Below, in pieces: positions 1 to 7,031 of a DNA stretch of 7,386 nucleotides. The stretch covers positions 1 through 7,386 of the forward strand of contig JAIENF010000657.1 of assembly GCA_019751575.1 (NCBI GenBank), in the 5' to 3' direction. The position numbers and the translations under genes are program-made. The notes under the pieces were generated by a model. That model was not told the DNA's origin, did no database searches, and was given only the letters and a program-made list of their open reading frames with translations. Position 1 is the stretch's first letter. The number at the start of each line of letters is the position of its first letter. The stretch is from Burkholderiales bacterium. GTDB lineage: Bacteria; Pseudomonadota; Gammaproteobacteria; Burkholderiales; CAIKXV01.

Positions 1-515
1 AGATCGCCGGCATCAAGCTCTGCGCGGCCTACAACAGCCAGTACGGCACCGACTACATCGCGGCGATGCCGACCAACATGTACGGCCCCGGGGACAACTA
101 CGACCTCCAGAATTCGCACGTGCTGCCCGCGCTGATCCGCAAGATGCACGAGGCGAAGGTCTCGGGCAGGGAGCAGGTGGAAATCTGGGGATCCGGCTCG
201 CCGAGGCGGGAGTTCCTGTACAGCGACGACCTGGCGGACGCCTGTGTGTTCCTCCTCGAGAACGCCAGCGCCGCGGAGCTGGGTGAGTTCGTGAACGTAG
301 GTTGCGGCGAGGACGTGTCCATCCGAGCGCTCGCCGAACTGGCCGCGCGCGTGGTGGGTTTCGCCGGGCAACTGGTCTACGACCCGAGCAAGCCGGATGG
401 CACGCCCCGGAAGCTGATGGACGTTTCGCGCATCCGGTCGACCGGATGGTCGCCCAAGGTTCCGCTCGAGCAGGGAATCGCCCTTGCCTACCAGGATTTC
501 CTGAACCGCCATTGA
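1..515 (+). CDS. fcl: GDP-L-fucose synthase, C-terminal part (5' end outside window)
   Basis: The enzyme makes GDP-L-fucose from GDP-4-keto-6-deoxy-mannose by epimerisation and NADPH-dependent reduction, in the cytoplasm, for surface glycans. The reading frame is open from base 3 and gives 170 residues. It starts IAGIKLC, which in E. coli Fcl directly follows the YxxxK lysine, and the two leading bases (ag) fit the end of that AAG lysine codon. Family landmarks follow in order: [22 protein letters not shown] (containing the family's conserved active-site histidine), [22 protein letters not shown] and [15 protein letters not shown]. The C-terminus ends at the usual place, about 30 residues after the PRK motif, so only the N-terminal NAD(P)-binding half lies outside. 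The TPR lipoprotein gene follows 56 bases later on the same strand, so co-transcription is plausible. Nothing looks broken. Identity is very secure because the specific Fcl motifs separate it from generic SDR epimerases. Confidence 0.96.
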   Translation, partial: IAGIKLCAAYNSQYGTDYIAAMPTNMYGPGDNYDLQNSHVLPALIRKMHEAKVSGREQVEIWGSGSPRREFLYSDDLADACVFLLENASAAELGEFVNVGCGEDVSIRALAELAARVVGFAGQLVYDPSKPDGTPRKLMDVSRIRSTGWSPKVPLEQGIALAYQDFLNRH

Positions 516-517
516 CG

Positions 518-532
518 CAACCCTTCGGGTTG
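518..532 (+). other. Small hairpin between fcl and the TPR gene
   Basis: CAACCC (518-523) and GGGTTG (527-532) form a perfect 6-bp stem with a 3-base loop, three bases after the fcl stop. No T-tract follows, so it is not a classical intrinsic terminator. It could act as an mRNA 3'-end stabiliser or a weak attenuator. Short GC-rich stems also arise by chance. Confidence 0.3.
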
Positions 533-571
533 GTCCGGCTTGAGACAGCACGCAGCACTACGGAGTCAATC

Positions 572-2965
572 ATGCAACGATCGACCATCGGTACCTCAGG
601 CCTCACGGCAATAGCGCTTTCCCTTCTTCTTCTCGGGGGGTGCGGAGGCAAGGAAGAACGCCTGCAGTCGCACCTCGAGAAGGGGCGCAGTCTGCTCGAG
701 CAGGGGAAGCTCGACACGGCCGGGGTCGAGGTCCGCAATGCGATGCAGATCGATCCGAAGAATTCCGAGGCGATGTACGTCGCTGGCCTGGTCATCGAGA
801 GGGGCGGCGAGGATTTCCGTCGGGCCTACCAGCACTTCATGCGAGCGGTGGAGCTCGACGGGAACAACATCGCGGCGCGCGCGCGGCTCGGCCGCTACCA
901 CCTCCTCGGCGGCGACATCGCCAAGGCGGAAGAGACGCTCGCCGAGATCACCAAGCTTGCGCCCGACGCCCTCGAGACGCGCAACCTCAAGGCAGCCGTG
1001 CTTGCCGCGAAGAAGGACATCCCCGGGGCCATCGCCGAGGCGACCGCGATCCTGAACCAGAATCCCGGAGAGGTCGAGACGGCGAACTTCCTCGCAGGCC
1101 TCTACATGGCCACGCAGAGTCCCGATCAGGCGGTGGGCGTGCTGGACAAGGCCATCGCCGCCACGCCGAAGAACACGGCGCTGCGCATCGTGCGGGCCAC
1201 GATTGCCACCCGGATGAACGATCGCGATGCGGCCGAGAAGCAGTTGCGCGAGGTGATTGCGCTGGAGCCCGCGCGCACCGAGCACCGGAACAACCTCGCC
1301 GCGTTCCATGCGCGCGGCAAGGAGTTCGACAAGGCCGAGGCTGTACTGCGCGAGTCGATCAGCGCCGACAGGAAGGACGTCAAGCGCCGGCTGGCGCTGC
1401 TCGAGTTCACCTCGGTCTTCCGTTCGATGGAGCTTGCCGAGAAAGAGGCGCTTGCCCAGGTAGCGGAGGACGGCCGAGCCTACGAGCTGCAGTTCCAGCT
1501 TGCGCGGTTCCTGCGCACCAATGGCAAGGCGAGCGACGCGATCAAGGTCTATCGCGGGATCATCGATCGCGACAGGCTGCAGCCGAACGGCATCCGGGCC
1601 CGGATCGAACTCGCCGGCATGCAGCTTGCGGCGGGCAACCGTGTCGATGCCCAGAAGCTTGTCGAGGAAGTGCTGAAGGAGAACCCGCGCGACAACCAGG
1701 CGCTGCTGATGCGTGCACAGTTCGGCGTCGACCGCGGCGATTCAGCGTCGGCGATCGCCGACCTGCGCGCAGTGCTGCGTGATCAGCCGGATTCACCCGC
1801 CATCGTCGGCGCGCTTGCCCGGGCGCACATGATCAACAAGGAGCCCGAACTCGCGCGCGACACCATCGGCCGCGCGGTCGAGATGTTCCCGAACCGGCCG
1901 CAGCTTCGCATGGTGTTCGCCGAGTACCTGGCATCCAGCGGCGATTTCACCGCCGCAACGCGCCAGGTCGACGAGGTGATCAAGGTCAATGCGAGCAGCT
2001 TGGAGGCGCGTGACCTGAAGGCGCGCATCCAGATGGCGCAGAAGGACGAGGCGGGTGCCGAAGAAACCTTCCGCCAGATGAAGCGGCTCGCGCCGAAGCA
2101 ACCGCAGGTGATGGTGCGCCTTGGCCAGTTCTACGTCGCGCGCAAGCAGTTCGATCGTGCGATCCTCGAGTTCGAGGAAGCCGCAAGGCTCGTGCCGAAT
2201 TCACCCGAACCGGTGCTGCTCGTGGTCAATACCTTGCTTGTGCAGGGCAACACGACGGCAGCCGCTGCTCGGCTCGACGCTGCGCTGAAGGCGAGTCCGA
2301 GTTCGGTGCCCCTGCTCGTCGCCGTGGGCGAGTTGCAGATCCAGCGCAAGGCGTTCGGCGAAGCGGAGGCTACTTTCCGCCGGGTCAACACGATGGACGC
2401 GCGGGTTCCGGCTGCCTACCTCAACCTGGCACGGCTGGCGGCGGTGCAGAACCAGCGTCCGGCGGCGATCAAGTGGCTCCAGGACGGCATGGCGGCCTTG
2501 CCGGACAACGTCGGCATGCAACTAGCGCTGGCGGATTTCCATGTCGCGTTCGCCGAATGGGAACCGGCGATCAAGGTCTACGAGGCTGTGCTCGGACGCA
2601 GCCCGGACAACCTGATTGCAGCGAACAACCTGGCAGCGATCCTTGCCGACCATCGCAACGATCCCGACAGCCACAAGCGCGCGCTTAGCATCGCCAACCG
2701 CTTCGAGACCTCGGACAACGCGGCCTTCCTCGATACGCTGGGCTGGGCGCACTTCAAGAACGGCCAGATTGATCAGGCGATTCGAGTGTTGCGTCGGGCG
2801 GTCGAGCGCGACCCGAACGCGGCGTTGCACAAGTACCACCTCGGTGTCGCCTTGATGAAGAGGGGCGATGAGCGCGAAGGCCGTGAAATGCTGCAGCGGG
2901 CGGTCGAATCGAAGACGCCATTCCCCGGGATCGAGGAAGCAAGGAAGCTGCTCGGGCAGGGTTGA
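572..2965 (+). CDS. TPR-repeat lipoprotein, PrsT/PEP_TPR_lipo-like
   Basis: The product is a 797-residue tetratricopeptide-repeat lipoprotein. The start at 572 is preferred because GGAG (562-565) sits six bases upstream and because the protein then begins with a classical lipoprotein signal: a short polar N-terminus, a hydrophobic stretch (residues 11-21) and the lipobox LGGC with Cys24. The frame stays open upstream to 302, but that extension overlaps fcl and would bury the signal. From about residue 29 to the end it is nearly continuous degenerate 34-residue TPR units with the usual A/G/Y/L/P spacing. The C-terminal block from residue 721 (DTLGWAHFKNGQ, then YHLGVALMKRGD, then an FPG..EARKLL ending) is the pattern I know from the PEP-CTERM-associated TPR lipoproteins, which run to about 900 residues. 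Known members sit in exosortase/exopolysaccharide loci, and TPR lipoproteins such as AlgK and PelC-partner scaffolds support polymer export. By inference this is an envelope scaffold for polysaccharide assembly. It could also be a generic TPR lipoprotein. Confidence 0.85.
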   Translation: MQRSTIGTSGLTAIALSLLLLGGCGGKEERLQSHLEKGRSLLEQGKLDTAGVEVRNAMQIDPKNSEAMYVAGLVIERGGEDFRRAYQHFMRAVELDGNNIAARARLGRYHLLGGDIAKAEETLAEITKLAPDALETRNLKAAVLAAKKDIPGAIAEATAILNQNPGEVETANFLAGLYMATQSPDQAVGVLDKAIAATPKNTALRIVRATIATRMNDRDAAEKQLREVIALEPARTEHRNNLAAFHARGKEFDKAEAVLRESISADRKDVKRRLALLEFTSVFRSMELAEKEALAQVAEDGRAYELQFQLARFLRTNGKASDAIKVYRGIIDRDRLQPNGIRARIELAGMQLAAGNRVDAQKLVEEVLKENPRDNQALLMRAQFGVDRGDSASAIADLRAVLRDQPDSPAIVGALARAHMINKEPELARDTIGRAVEMFPNRPQLRMVFAEYLASSGDFTAATRQVDEVIKVNASSLEARDLKARIQMAQKDEAGAEETFRQMKRLAPKQPQVMVRLGQFYVARKQFDRAILEFEEAARLVPNSPEPVLLVVNTLLVQGNTTAAAARLDAALKASPSSVPLLVAVGELQIQRKAFGEAEATFRRVNTMDARVPAAYLNLARLAAVQNQRPAAIKWLQDGMAALPDNVGMQLALADFHVAFAEWEPAIKVYEAVLGRSPDNLIAANNLAAILADHRNDPDSHKRALSIANRFETSDNAAFLDTLGWAHFKNGQIDQAIRVLRRAVERDPNAALHKYHLGVALMKRGDEREGREMLQRAVESKTPFPGIEEARKLLGQG

Positions 2966-2972
2966 TCGATGC

Positions 2973-2995
2973 GGGCCGGTCCGGGACACCGGCCC
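2973..2995. terminator. Hairpin between convergent genes, putative bidirectional terminator
   Basis: GGGCCGGT (2973-2980) and ACCGGCCC (2988-2995) are a perfect 8-bp inverted repeat around a 7-base loop. It extends by two more pairs (2971-2972 with 2997-2998) if T2996 is bulged. It lies 7 bases after the TPR gene stop and 27 bases from the stop of the converging GTPase gene, the expected place for a shared terminator. No U-run follows on either strand, so termination may be weak or need Rho. Confidence 0.6.
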
Positions 2996-3022
2996 TGCGC
3001 CGCCCTGCACGCAGTACGCCGA

Positions 3023-4117
3023 TCAGCGCGACGCGATGATGTCGAGTGCGTCGCGCAGCGAGGGTTCGATCGCTTCGGCGATCGGATTGATCGCTGCGCC
3101 ATGGTTGCCAGTGCCCGCATCGAACAGCAGTTCGAACCGTGAAGGCCCGTCGAACGCCAGGGGGCTGCTGCGGACCCGGCCCGACGACCATTCGATCAGC
3201 CGGGTGCCATGGTCGGTGCGCAAGGCGCCCTTGGCGCGCAGCAGCCGCGCGCCGAAGCTAGAGACCAGCGGCGCCAGGCGCATCATCAGCCGGTCGATGC
3301 GGTCGGCATCGAACGTGGTGCGGGTGCATGCTGCGTCGGTGAACATCCAGCCAAGGCTGGCAGCCTCGTGCGTATTGGCGGCATGCCGGGTACCAAGGCC
3401 GGCCGCGTGGACGGACGGTGCGATGCCGACTTCAGTGCCCCGGGCATGGCCGCCGACCAGCGCCGGACGCCAGCGCGCACGCGGAGCGTCGAGCAGGTCT
3501 GCCTGGATGCGTCCCTCCACGGCGGCGACGATCGCCTGCTTCGGGGGATACAGGTCGCCTGCGTAAGCCAGGAATGCTTCGTAGCCCGGCTCATCGACAA
3601 GGTCTCGCTTGTTGGCCACCACCACGTCGGACATGGCCAGCTGGTCGTTCCAGGTATCGTCCAGGGGGTCCGTGGATCCGGCGCGAGGCAGCCGACGGCT
3701 GGGGTCGGCCACGCAGATCACGGCACCGATGAGCAGCGCCTTCGCCAGCCCCGGTTCGGCCAGCGTGGCCAGGATGGCTGCCGGATGGCCGAGGCCTGAA
3801 GGTTCCACGAGCAGCCGGTCCGGGCGTATCCGGCGCAGCACATCGGTGATTGCAACCCGTAACGGGACGTTGGCCGCGCAGCAGATGCAGCCTCCCGCGA
3901 CCTCTCGAACCTCCACCTGTCCCTGCCCGCCCGTCCCAGCGGCCGAAGCGTCGTCGCCATGTACAGCCAGAGTCGTCCCGTCGATGCCCACGACGCCGAA
4001 CTCGTTGACGATCACCGCCCAGCGTTCGCCCGCGGGGCGTTGCGAAAGCAGTTGTCGGATCAAGGTGGTCTTTCCTGCGCCGAGGAAGCCGGTGATCAGG
4101 TTGCAGCGTGTAGCCAT
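3023..4117 (-). CDS. G3E-family GTPase (CobW/COG0523, YeiR-like)
   Basis: The product is a 364-residue cytoplasmic P-loop GTPase of the G3E family, whose members act as GTP-driven metallochaperones, mostly for zinc or cobalt. Visible motifs are Walker A GFLGAGKTT (residues 10-18), VNEFGVVGIDG (37-47), the metal-binding GGCICC (75-80), EPSGLGHP (105-112) in the Walker B region, and the guanine-specificity NKRD (169-172). The overall pattern, including RCNLITGF at the N-terminus, PDRLLVEPSGLGHP and a C-terminal LGWMF...RVRS region, is closest to E. coli YeiR, a zinc-binding GTPase of about 328 residues. The extra length lies mainly in the loop after GGIDG and in the linker at about 200-255, which has scattered histidines. 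The start at 4117 gives the expected N-terminus, with GGA 8 bases upstream. The gene is convergent with the TPR gene and divergent from the SGNH gene. No Zur-type palindrome is recognisable upstream. A decayed second copy of the 5' part of such a gene lies at 5313-5450. Metal specificity is unknown. Confidence 0.93.
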   Translation of the reverse strand: MATRCNLITGFLGAGKTTLIRQLLSQRPAGERWAVIVNEFGVVGIDGTTLAVHGDDASAAGTGGQGQVEVREVAGGCICCAANVPLRVAITDVLRRIRPDRLLVEPSGLGHPAAILATLAEPGLAKALLIGAVICVADPSRRLPRAGSTDPLDDTWNDQLAMSDVVVANKRDLVDEPGYEAFLAYAGDLYPPKQAIVAAVEGRIQADLLDAPRARWRPALVGGHARGTEVGIAPSVHAAGLGTRHAANTHEAASLGWMFTDAACTRTTFDADRIDRLMMRLAPLVSSFGARLLRAKGALRTDHGTRLIEWSSGRVRSSPLAFDGPSRFELLFDAGTGNHGAAINPIAEAIEPSLRDALDIIASR

Positions 4118-4345
4118 GCGACTCGTCCATCAGGAAAAAGCACTATCGACCAGAGCCTGCCGTGTGGTATCAACTGCACCGACGCTCTAGTGTATTTCGC
4201 ATGCGGTAGCGGGTGATCGTGACTTATCTTGCGCGTCCGCGCGCGCTTTGCAGGTCTTGCGATCATTCGCCGGCTCGACGAATTCCTGCAATCCTCTTTC
4301 CGGAGGCGGCTGCCGGCAATCGCTGCGCGCTGTCGAGGTATATCC

Positions 4346-5281
4346 ATGACGTGGCTGGGAACGTTTGCTGTGGTTGTTTTGGTTGCCGTCGTCGCCCTGA
4401 TCGGCGCTGAACTGGCGGCCCGTCTCGCCGGCCTGCACCGGCCATTGATTTATGAGCGTACTCGCTATGGTTATCGGGTCAGTCCGAGCCAGCACGCTCG
4501 CCTGTTGACACGGAATGCATCGTACGACGCGCACGGGCTCCGGTCTGCGCCGTTCTCCGGTCCGCCGGGTCGAGGACAACTCCGAATCCTCTGCATCGGA
4601 GACTCGATCACCAACGGTGGCCTGCGCGTTGACCAGTCCGAGACCTGGCCGGCCCTGTTGCAGGCCATCCTGCGACGTCACGGCAAGGATGCGCAGGTGC
4701 TCAATGCGTCAGCGGCGGGGTGGGCGCTGGAAAATGAGGCGGGATGGCTGGTCGAACACGGTGTCTTTTGTAGTCAGGTCGTCGTGTTCGAGGTCGGCAC
4801 CCATGATCTCTGGCAGCCGCGTGCTTCAGAGGCTACGGTAGGCCGGCATCCGGCCTTTCCCGACAGGACACCAGTGTTTGGCTTGCATGCCGTGTTGGTC
4901 CGCTATGTTCTCCCGCGCTTCTTCCGGAGGCTGACCGCAGACCCTGGTACGACGCACGTGGAGGCTACGCCCGCCGACATCGATGCTCGGCTGACGGTGC
5001 TGAAGGACATGGCTGATCACGTCCGCCGCAAGGGGGCTGTCCCAGTGTTGCTTCATATCGAGCAGCCTCATCCACATGAACTGATGACGCCGCTCGTCGT
5101 CGATGCGAAGCGAAAGCTCCGGGAATGGGCTGGGGTGGACGGCGTGCCTTACATCAATCCGAGTGGTGCGATCGAACGTGCTGGCGGGACAGCCCTGTTC
5201 TTCGATCCTCATCATCCCAATGCCAGTGGCAATCGGCTGATCGCCGCAGAGGTTGCGCGGCATCTGGAAGCCCTTAACTGA
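4346..5281 (+). CDS. Membrane-anchored SGNH/GDSL-family hydrolase
   Basis: The product is a 311-residue protein with an N-terminal hydrophobic helix (about residues 4-24), then a periplasm-facing SGNH fold by inference. Catalytic blocks are visible: block I IGDSIT with the nucleophile Ser87, block II around NASAAGWALENE (120-131) with the oxyanion-hole Gly, block III GTHD (151-154), and block V FDPHHPNASGN with Asp287 and His290 as the other triad members. Block III normally reads GxND, so the oxyanion asparagine is replaced by His here. The start at 4346 is chosen because GAGG (4335-4338) is seven bases upstream and the product opens with the membrane segment. An open frame reaches back to 4229, but that extension is Arg-rich and has no signal. 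Relatives of this type often occur in polysaccharide loci, where they add or remove acetyl groups or cleave esters. The substrate cannot be told from sequence. The gene is divergent from the GTPase and 29-31 bases upstream of pseudogene debris. Confidence 0.88.
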   Translation: MTWLGTFAVVVLVAVVALIGAELAARLAGLHRPLIYERTRYGYRVSPSQHARLLTRNASYDAHGLRSAPFSGPPGRGQLRILCIGDSITNGGLRVDQSETWPALLQAILRRHGKDAQVLNASAAGWALENEAGWLVEHGVFCSQVVVFEVGTHDLWQPRASEATVGRHPAFPDRTPVFGLHAVLVRYVLPRFFRRLTADPGTTHVEATPADIDARLTVLKDMADHVRRKGAVPVLLHIEQPHPHELMTPLVVDAKRKLREWAGVDGVPYINPSGAIERAGGTALFFDPHHPNASGNRLIAAEVARHLEALN

Positions 5282-5312
5282 CGACTTTCCGCGATGTAGG
5301 CCGATGACTACG

Positions 5313-5450
5313 CCGGTCCGGGCGTGCCCAGCGCAGCACATCGTTGGTCGGGTCGAAGCGCCGCGGCCGTTCGAAGCCAATGTCGTGCCGTAGGTGCCCA
5401 CGATAACGAGCGCATTGCGCCGAGGAAGCCGGTGGTCAGGTTGCAGCGTG
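5313..5450 (-). pseudogene. Decayed 5' fragment of a second YeiR-like GTPase gene
   Basis: Three blocks match the intact GTPase gene in order and on the same strand: 5416-5450 with 4076-4110 (34 of 35 bases identical), 5375-5400 with 3965-3990 (21 of 26) and 5313-5343 with 3815-3845 (28 of 31). Read on the minus strand they give RCNLTTGFLGA, then a GT..GTTLA-like stretch, then DVLR..RPDR. The spacing is much shorter than in the intact gene. One deletion removes the Walker A lysine and the segment after it, and a second removes the GGCICC metal motif. There is no intact frame and no start codon, because homology stops at codon 4-5 and passes directly into transposase sequence at 5451. The product cannot be functional. 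It is either an old tandem duplicate or a fragment of a related gene brought in by recombination. Comparison was by eye. Confidence 0.85.
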
Positions 5451-5963
5451 CGCGCGAAACGAGACGGATTGCTGCTGCCGCATGTCCATCGCGTCTGGCA
5501 GTAGAACGTGCAGGTCTGCAGCGCCGAGAAGGTCTGGCGGCAACTGAGCCGAGAACGCCATGTGGTAGCCCGCTGCACCGTCGAACGCCTGATGAGCCGC
5601 AGCGGCCTTCGAGGCGTGCAGTTCGGAAATGTAGTCCGAACGACGATCAGCGATGCGAAAGCACCGCATCCACTCGTTCGTGTGAATCGGCAGTTCAAGG
5701 CGCAGCCTCCCGATCAACTCTTGGTGTCGGATTTCACGTACGTCTCGAGCTCGCAGGTTTGGCTGTACGTGGCGTTCGCCATCGACGTTTTCGCCCAGCG
5801 TATCGTGGGTTGGCGGGCAAGCAGCGCCATGCATACCGATTTCGTCCTCGATGCCCTCGAGTGGGCGCTGTACGAACGCCAGCCCGAGCGCGACAGCAGC
5901 CTTGTTCACCATAGCGATAGGGGTTCTCAGAACGGATACAAACTATTGAAGCTTCACGCCTAG
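5451..5963 (+). pseudogene. IS3-family transposase OrfB remnant
   Basis: The frame reads RAKRDGLLLPHVHRVWQ, then an in-frame TAG (5502-5504), then NVQVCSAEKVWRQL and a long stretch typical of IS3-family OrfB integrase: ARCTVERLM, GNVVRTTISD, VNRQFKA, VSDFTYV, AIDVFAQRIVGW, FVLDALEWALY and HHSDRGSQ. The first catalytic Asp (codon 5730-5732) and second Asp (5916-5918) of the DDE triad are present. Homology stops at about 5930, and the last eleven codons (to the TAG at 5961-5963) are unrelated, so the catalytic Glu region (YDNAxAE) is missing. The N-terminus is also cut, because RAKRD normally lies some tens of residues into OrfB. Substitutions such as Trp to Leu before VSDFTY and YGAR to CSAE in the KVW motif also suggest decay. 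No orfA or terminal inverted repeats are visible. It is dead as a transposase. Confidence 0.9.
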
Positions 5964-5973
5964 GCTCCACCAG

Positions 5974-6165
5974 TTGATACAGCCGGATAGCTGCGGATCG
6001 ATTGGCGAGGGTAAGCTTCGGCAGCCGACCCTCTGTCCGCTCACCATACGCCCATCCCTTGCCACCTTCGCTGCCCTGATGACCGCGAGCATGCTGACCG
6101 CCTGCGCCGGCCCGATCGAGTGGCCGCAGGTACTGTCGACTTTTTTGCCCCCGGGAAGACGATGA
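5974..6165 (+). pseudogene. Possible small lipoprotein-signal ORF or remnant
   Basis: A 63-codon open frame ends in TGA (6163-6165) that overlaps the glycosyltransferase ATG as ATGA. Its second half looks like a lipoprotein signal: RPSLATFAALMTASMLTAC followed by AGPIEW, with a good LTAC lipobox and an Arg before the hydrophobic stretch. No well-placed ATG exists. The natural initiator position, before that Arg, is ATA (6046-6048), one base from ATG, and no Shine-Dalgarno is near it. Upstream codons are unremarkable. It may be a gene that lost its start and body, a coupled leader peptide, or chance. I do not recognise a family. Confidence 0.25.
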
Positions 6166-7013
6166 TTTCGATATTGATCCTCACCAGGAATGAAGAACGC
6201 GACCTGCCAGGTTGCCTAGACAGTGTCGCGTGGTGCGATGATGTCCATGTGTTCGACTCGCTGTCGACTGACCGCACGGTGCAGATTGCCCGGGAGCGCG
6301 GCGCCCACGTGTCGGAACGTCCGTTCGACAACTACGCAGCCCAGCGCAACGCGGCGCTGAAGACCCTGCCCTTCCGACATCCATGGCTTTTCATTCTTGA
6401 CGCAGACGAGCGTATCCCGGCGGAAATGACACCGGCGCTTCAGGCGTTCGTGCAGTCTGCTCCGCCCGGCACCGACGCGGCGCGTCTCCGACGTCGCGAC
6501 TTCCTGTTCGGGCGCTGGCTGAAGCACTGCCAGATGTCGCCGTTCTATATCCGGCTGGTGCGCCTGGGAAAGGTGCATTACGAGCGCGAAATCAACGAGG
6601 TATTAAAGGTCGATGGCCAGGTCGTAGACCTTCCCGGCCATTTCGACCACTTCCCGTTCTCGAAGGGTGTGGAGCACTGGTTCGCGAAGCACAACCAGTA
6701 CTCCTCGATGGAAGCGCGGGAGCTGATGAAGACGCGTATGGGGGAGTACCCGCTGTCGCTGAAGACCGCCTTGTTCGGCCGGGACTTCAACGAACGCCGC
6801 TACCACCAGAAGGAGCTGTTCTACCGGATGCCGTTCCGCCCGCTGGTGAAGTTCCTCTACCTGTACGGGTTGCGCCGCGGCTTCCTCGACGGCAGGGCTG
6901 GCTTCAGTTACGCGACCATGGCTTCGATCTACGAATACATGATCTCGGTGAAGGTGACCGAACTCAGACTGGCCGCGGCAGAAGCCCGCACGGCAGTATC
7001 GCCGGTGCGCTGA
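6162..7013 (+). CDS. Family 2 glycosyltransferase (WaaE/KdtX-like GT2)
   Basis: The product is a 283-residue GT-A fold glycosyltransferase acting at the cytoplasmic side of the inner membrane. It begins MISILILTRNEERDLPGCL, the standard GT2 N-terminus. DSLSTDRT (32-39) follows where the family has DSxSTDxT, then NAAL (63-66) and the metal and nucleotide-sugar binding DADE (80-83). The C-terminal part has the H.FDHFPF and GLRRGFLDGRAGF patterns seen in WaaE-type enzymes, which add a hexose or heptose to LPS core or polysaccharide repeat units. Length is normal for the family. The start at 6162 is supported by GGGAAGA (6153-6159) just upstream and the intact N-terminal strand. The gene is complete although transposase relics lie on both sides, the downstream one only about 20 bases after its stop. 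Sugar donor and acceptor are not readable from sequence. By context it probably works on a surface polysaccharide along with the fucose pathway. Confidence 0.93.
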   Translation: MISILILTRNEERDLPGCLDSVAWCDDVHVFDSLSTDRTVQIARERGAHVSERPFDNYAAQRNAALKTLPFRHPWLFILDADERIPAEMTPALQAFVQSAPPGTDAARLRRRDFLFGRWLKHCQMSPFYIRLVRLGKVHYEREINEVLKVDGQVVDLPGHFDHFPFSKGVEHWFAKHNQYSSMEARELMKTRMGEYPLSLKTALFGRDFNERRYHQKELFYRMPFRPLVKFLYLYGLRRGFLDGRAGFSYATMASIYEYMISVKVTELRLAAAEARTAVSPVR

Positions 7014-7031
7014 CCGCGCGTTCATGGCCTG

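Noticed and set aside
302..571. Upstream extension of the TPR frame to 302.
   Set aside because: It overlaps fcl in another frame, is Arg-rich, and would place the lipoprotein signal internally. The start at 572 has a clear GGAG.
596..2521. Long open frames on the minus strand and in other plus frames across the TPR gene.
   Set aside because: They are Arg/Ala-rich shadows of a GC-rich coding region, without recognisable motifs or ribosome-binding sites.
4126..4173. Possible sigma70 promoter for the GTPase on the minus strand, with TTGATA at 4173-4168.
   Set aside because: No acceptable -10 box at 16-18 bases: TCGATA matches the consensus poorly and GATAGT is 20 bases away.
4118..4345. Search for a Zur-type palindrome or riboswitch in the divergent GTPase/SGNH intergenic region.
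   Set aside because: No AT-rich palindrome or conserved riboswitch core could be recognised by eye. The region holds only the two ribosome-binding sites that I can support.
4826..5698. Long minus-strand open frame spanning the SGNH 3' end, GTPase remnant and transposase remnant.
   Set aside because: It crosses three unrelated sequences antisense or out of frame. Its partial GTPase-like stretch comes from the fossil gene, not from a real coding unit.
6101..6146. Imperfect hairpin (CCTGCG 6101-6106 with CGCAGG 6125-6130) followed by a run of six T at 6141-6146, like an intrinsic terminator.
   Set aside because: The T-run is 10 bases from the stem, the loop is large with poor inner pairing, and it lies immediately upstream of the GT ribosome-binding site.
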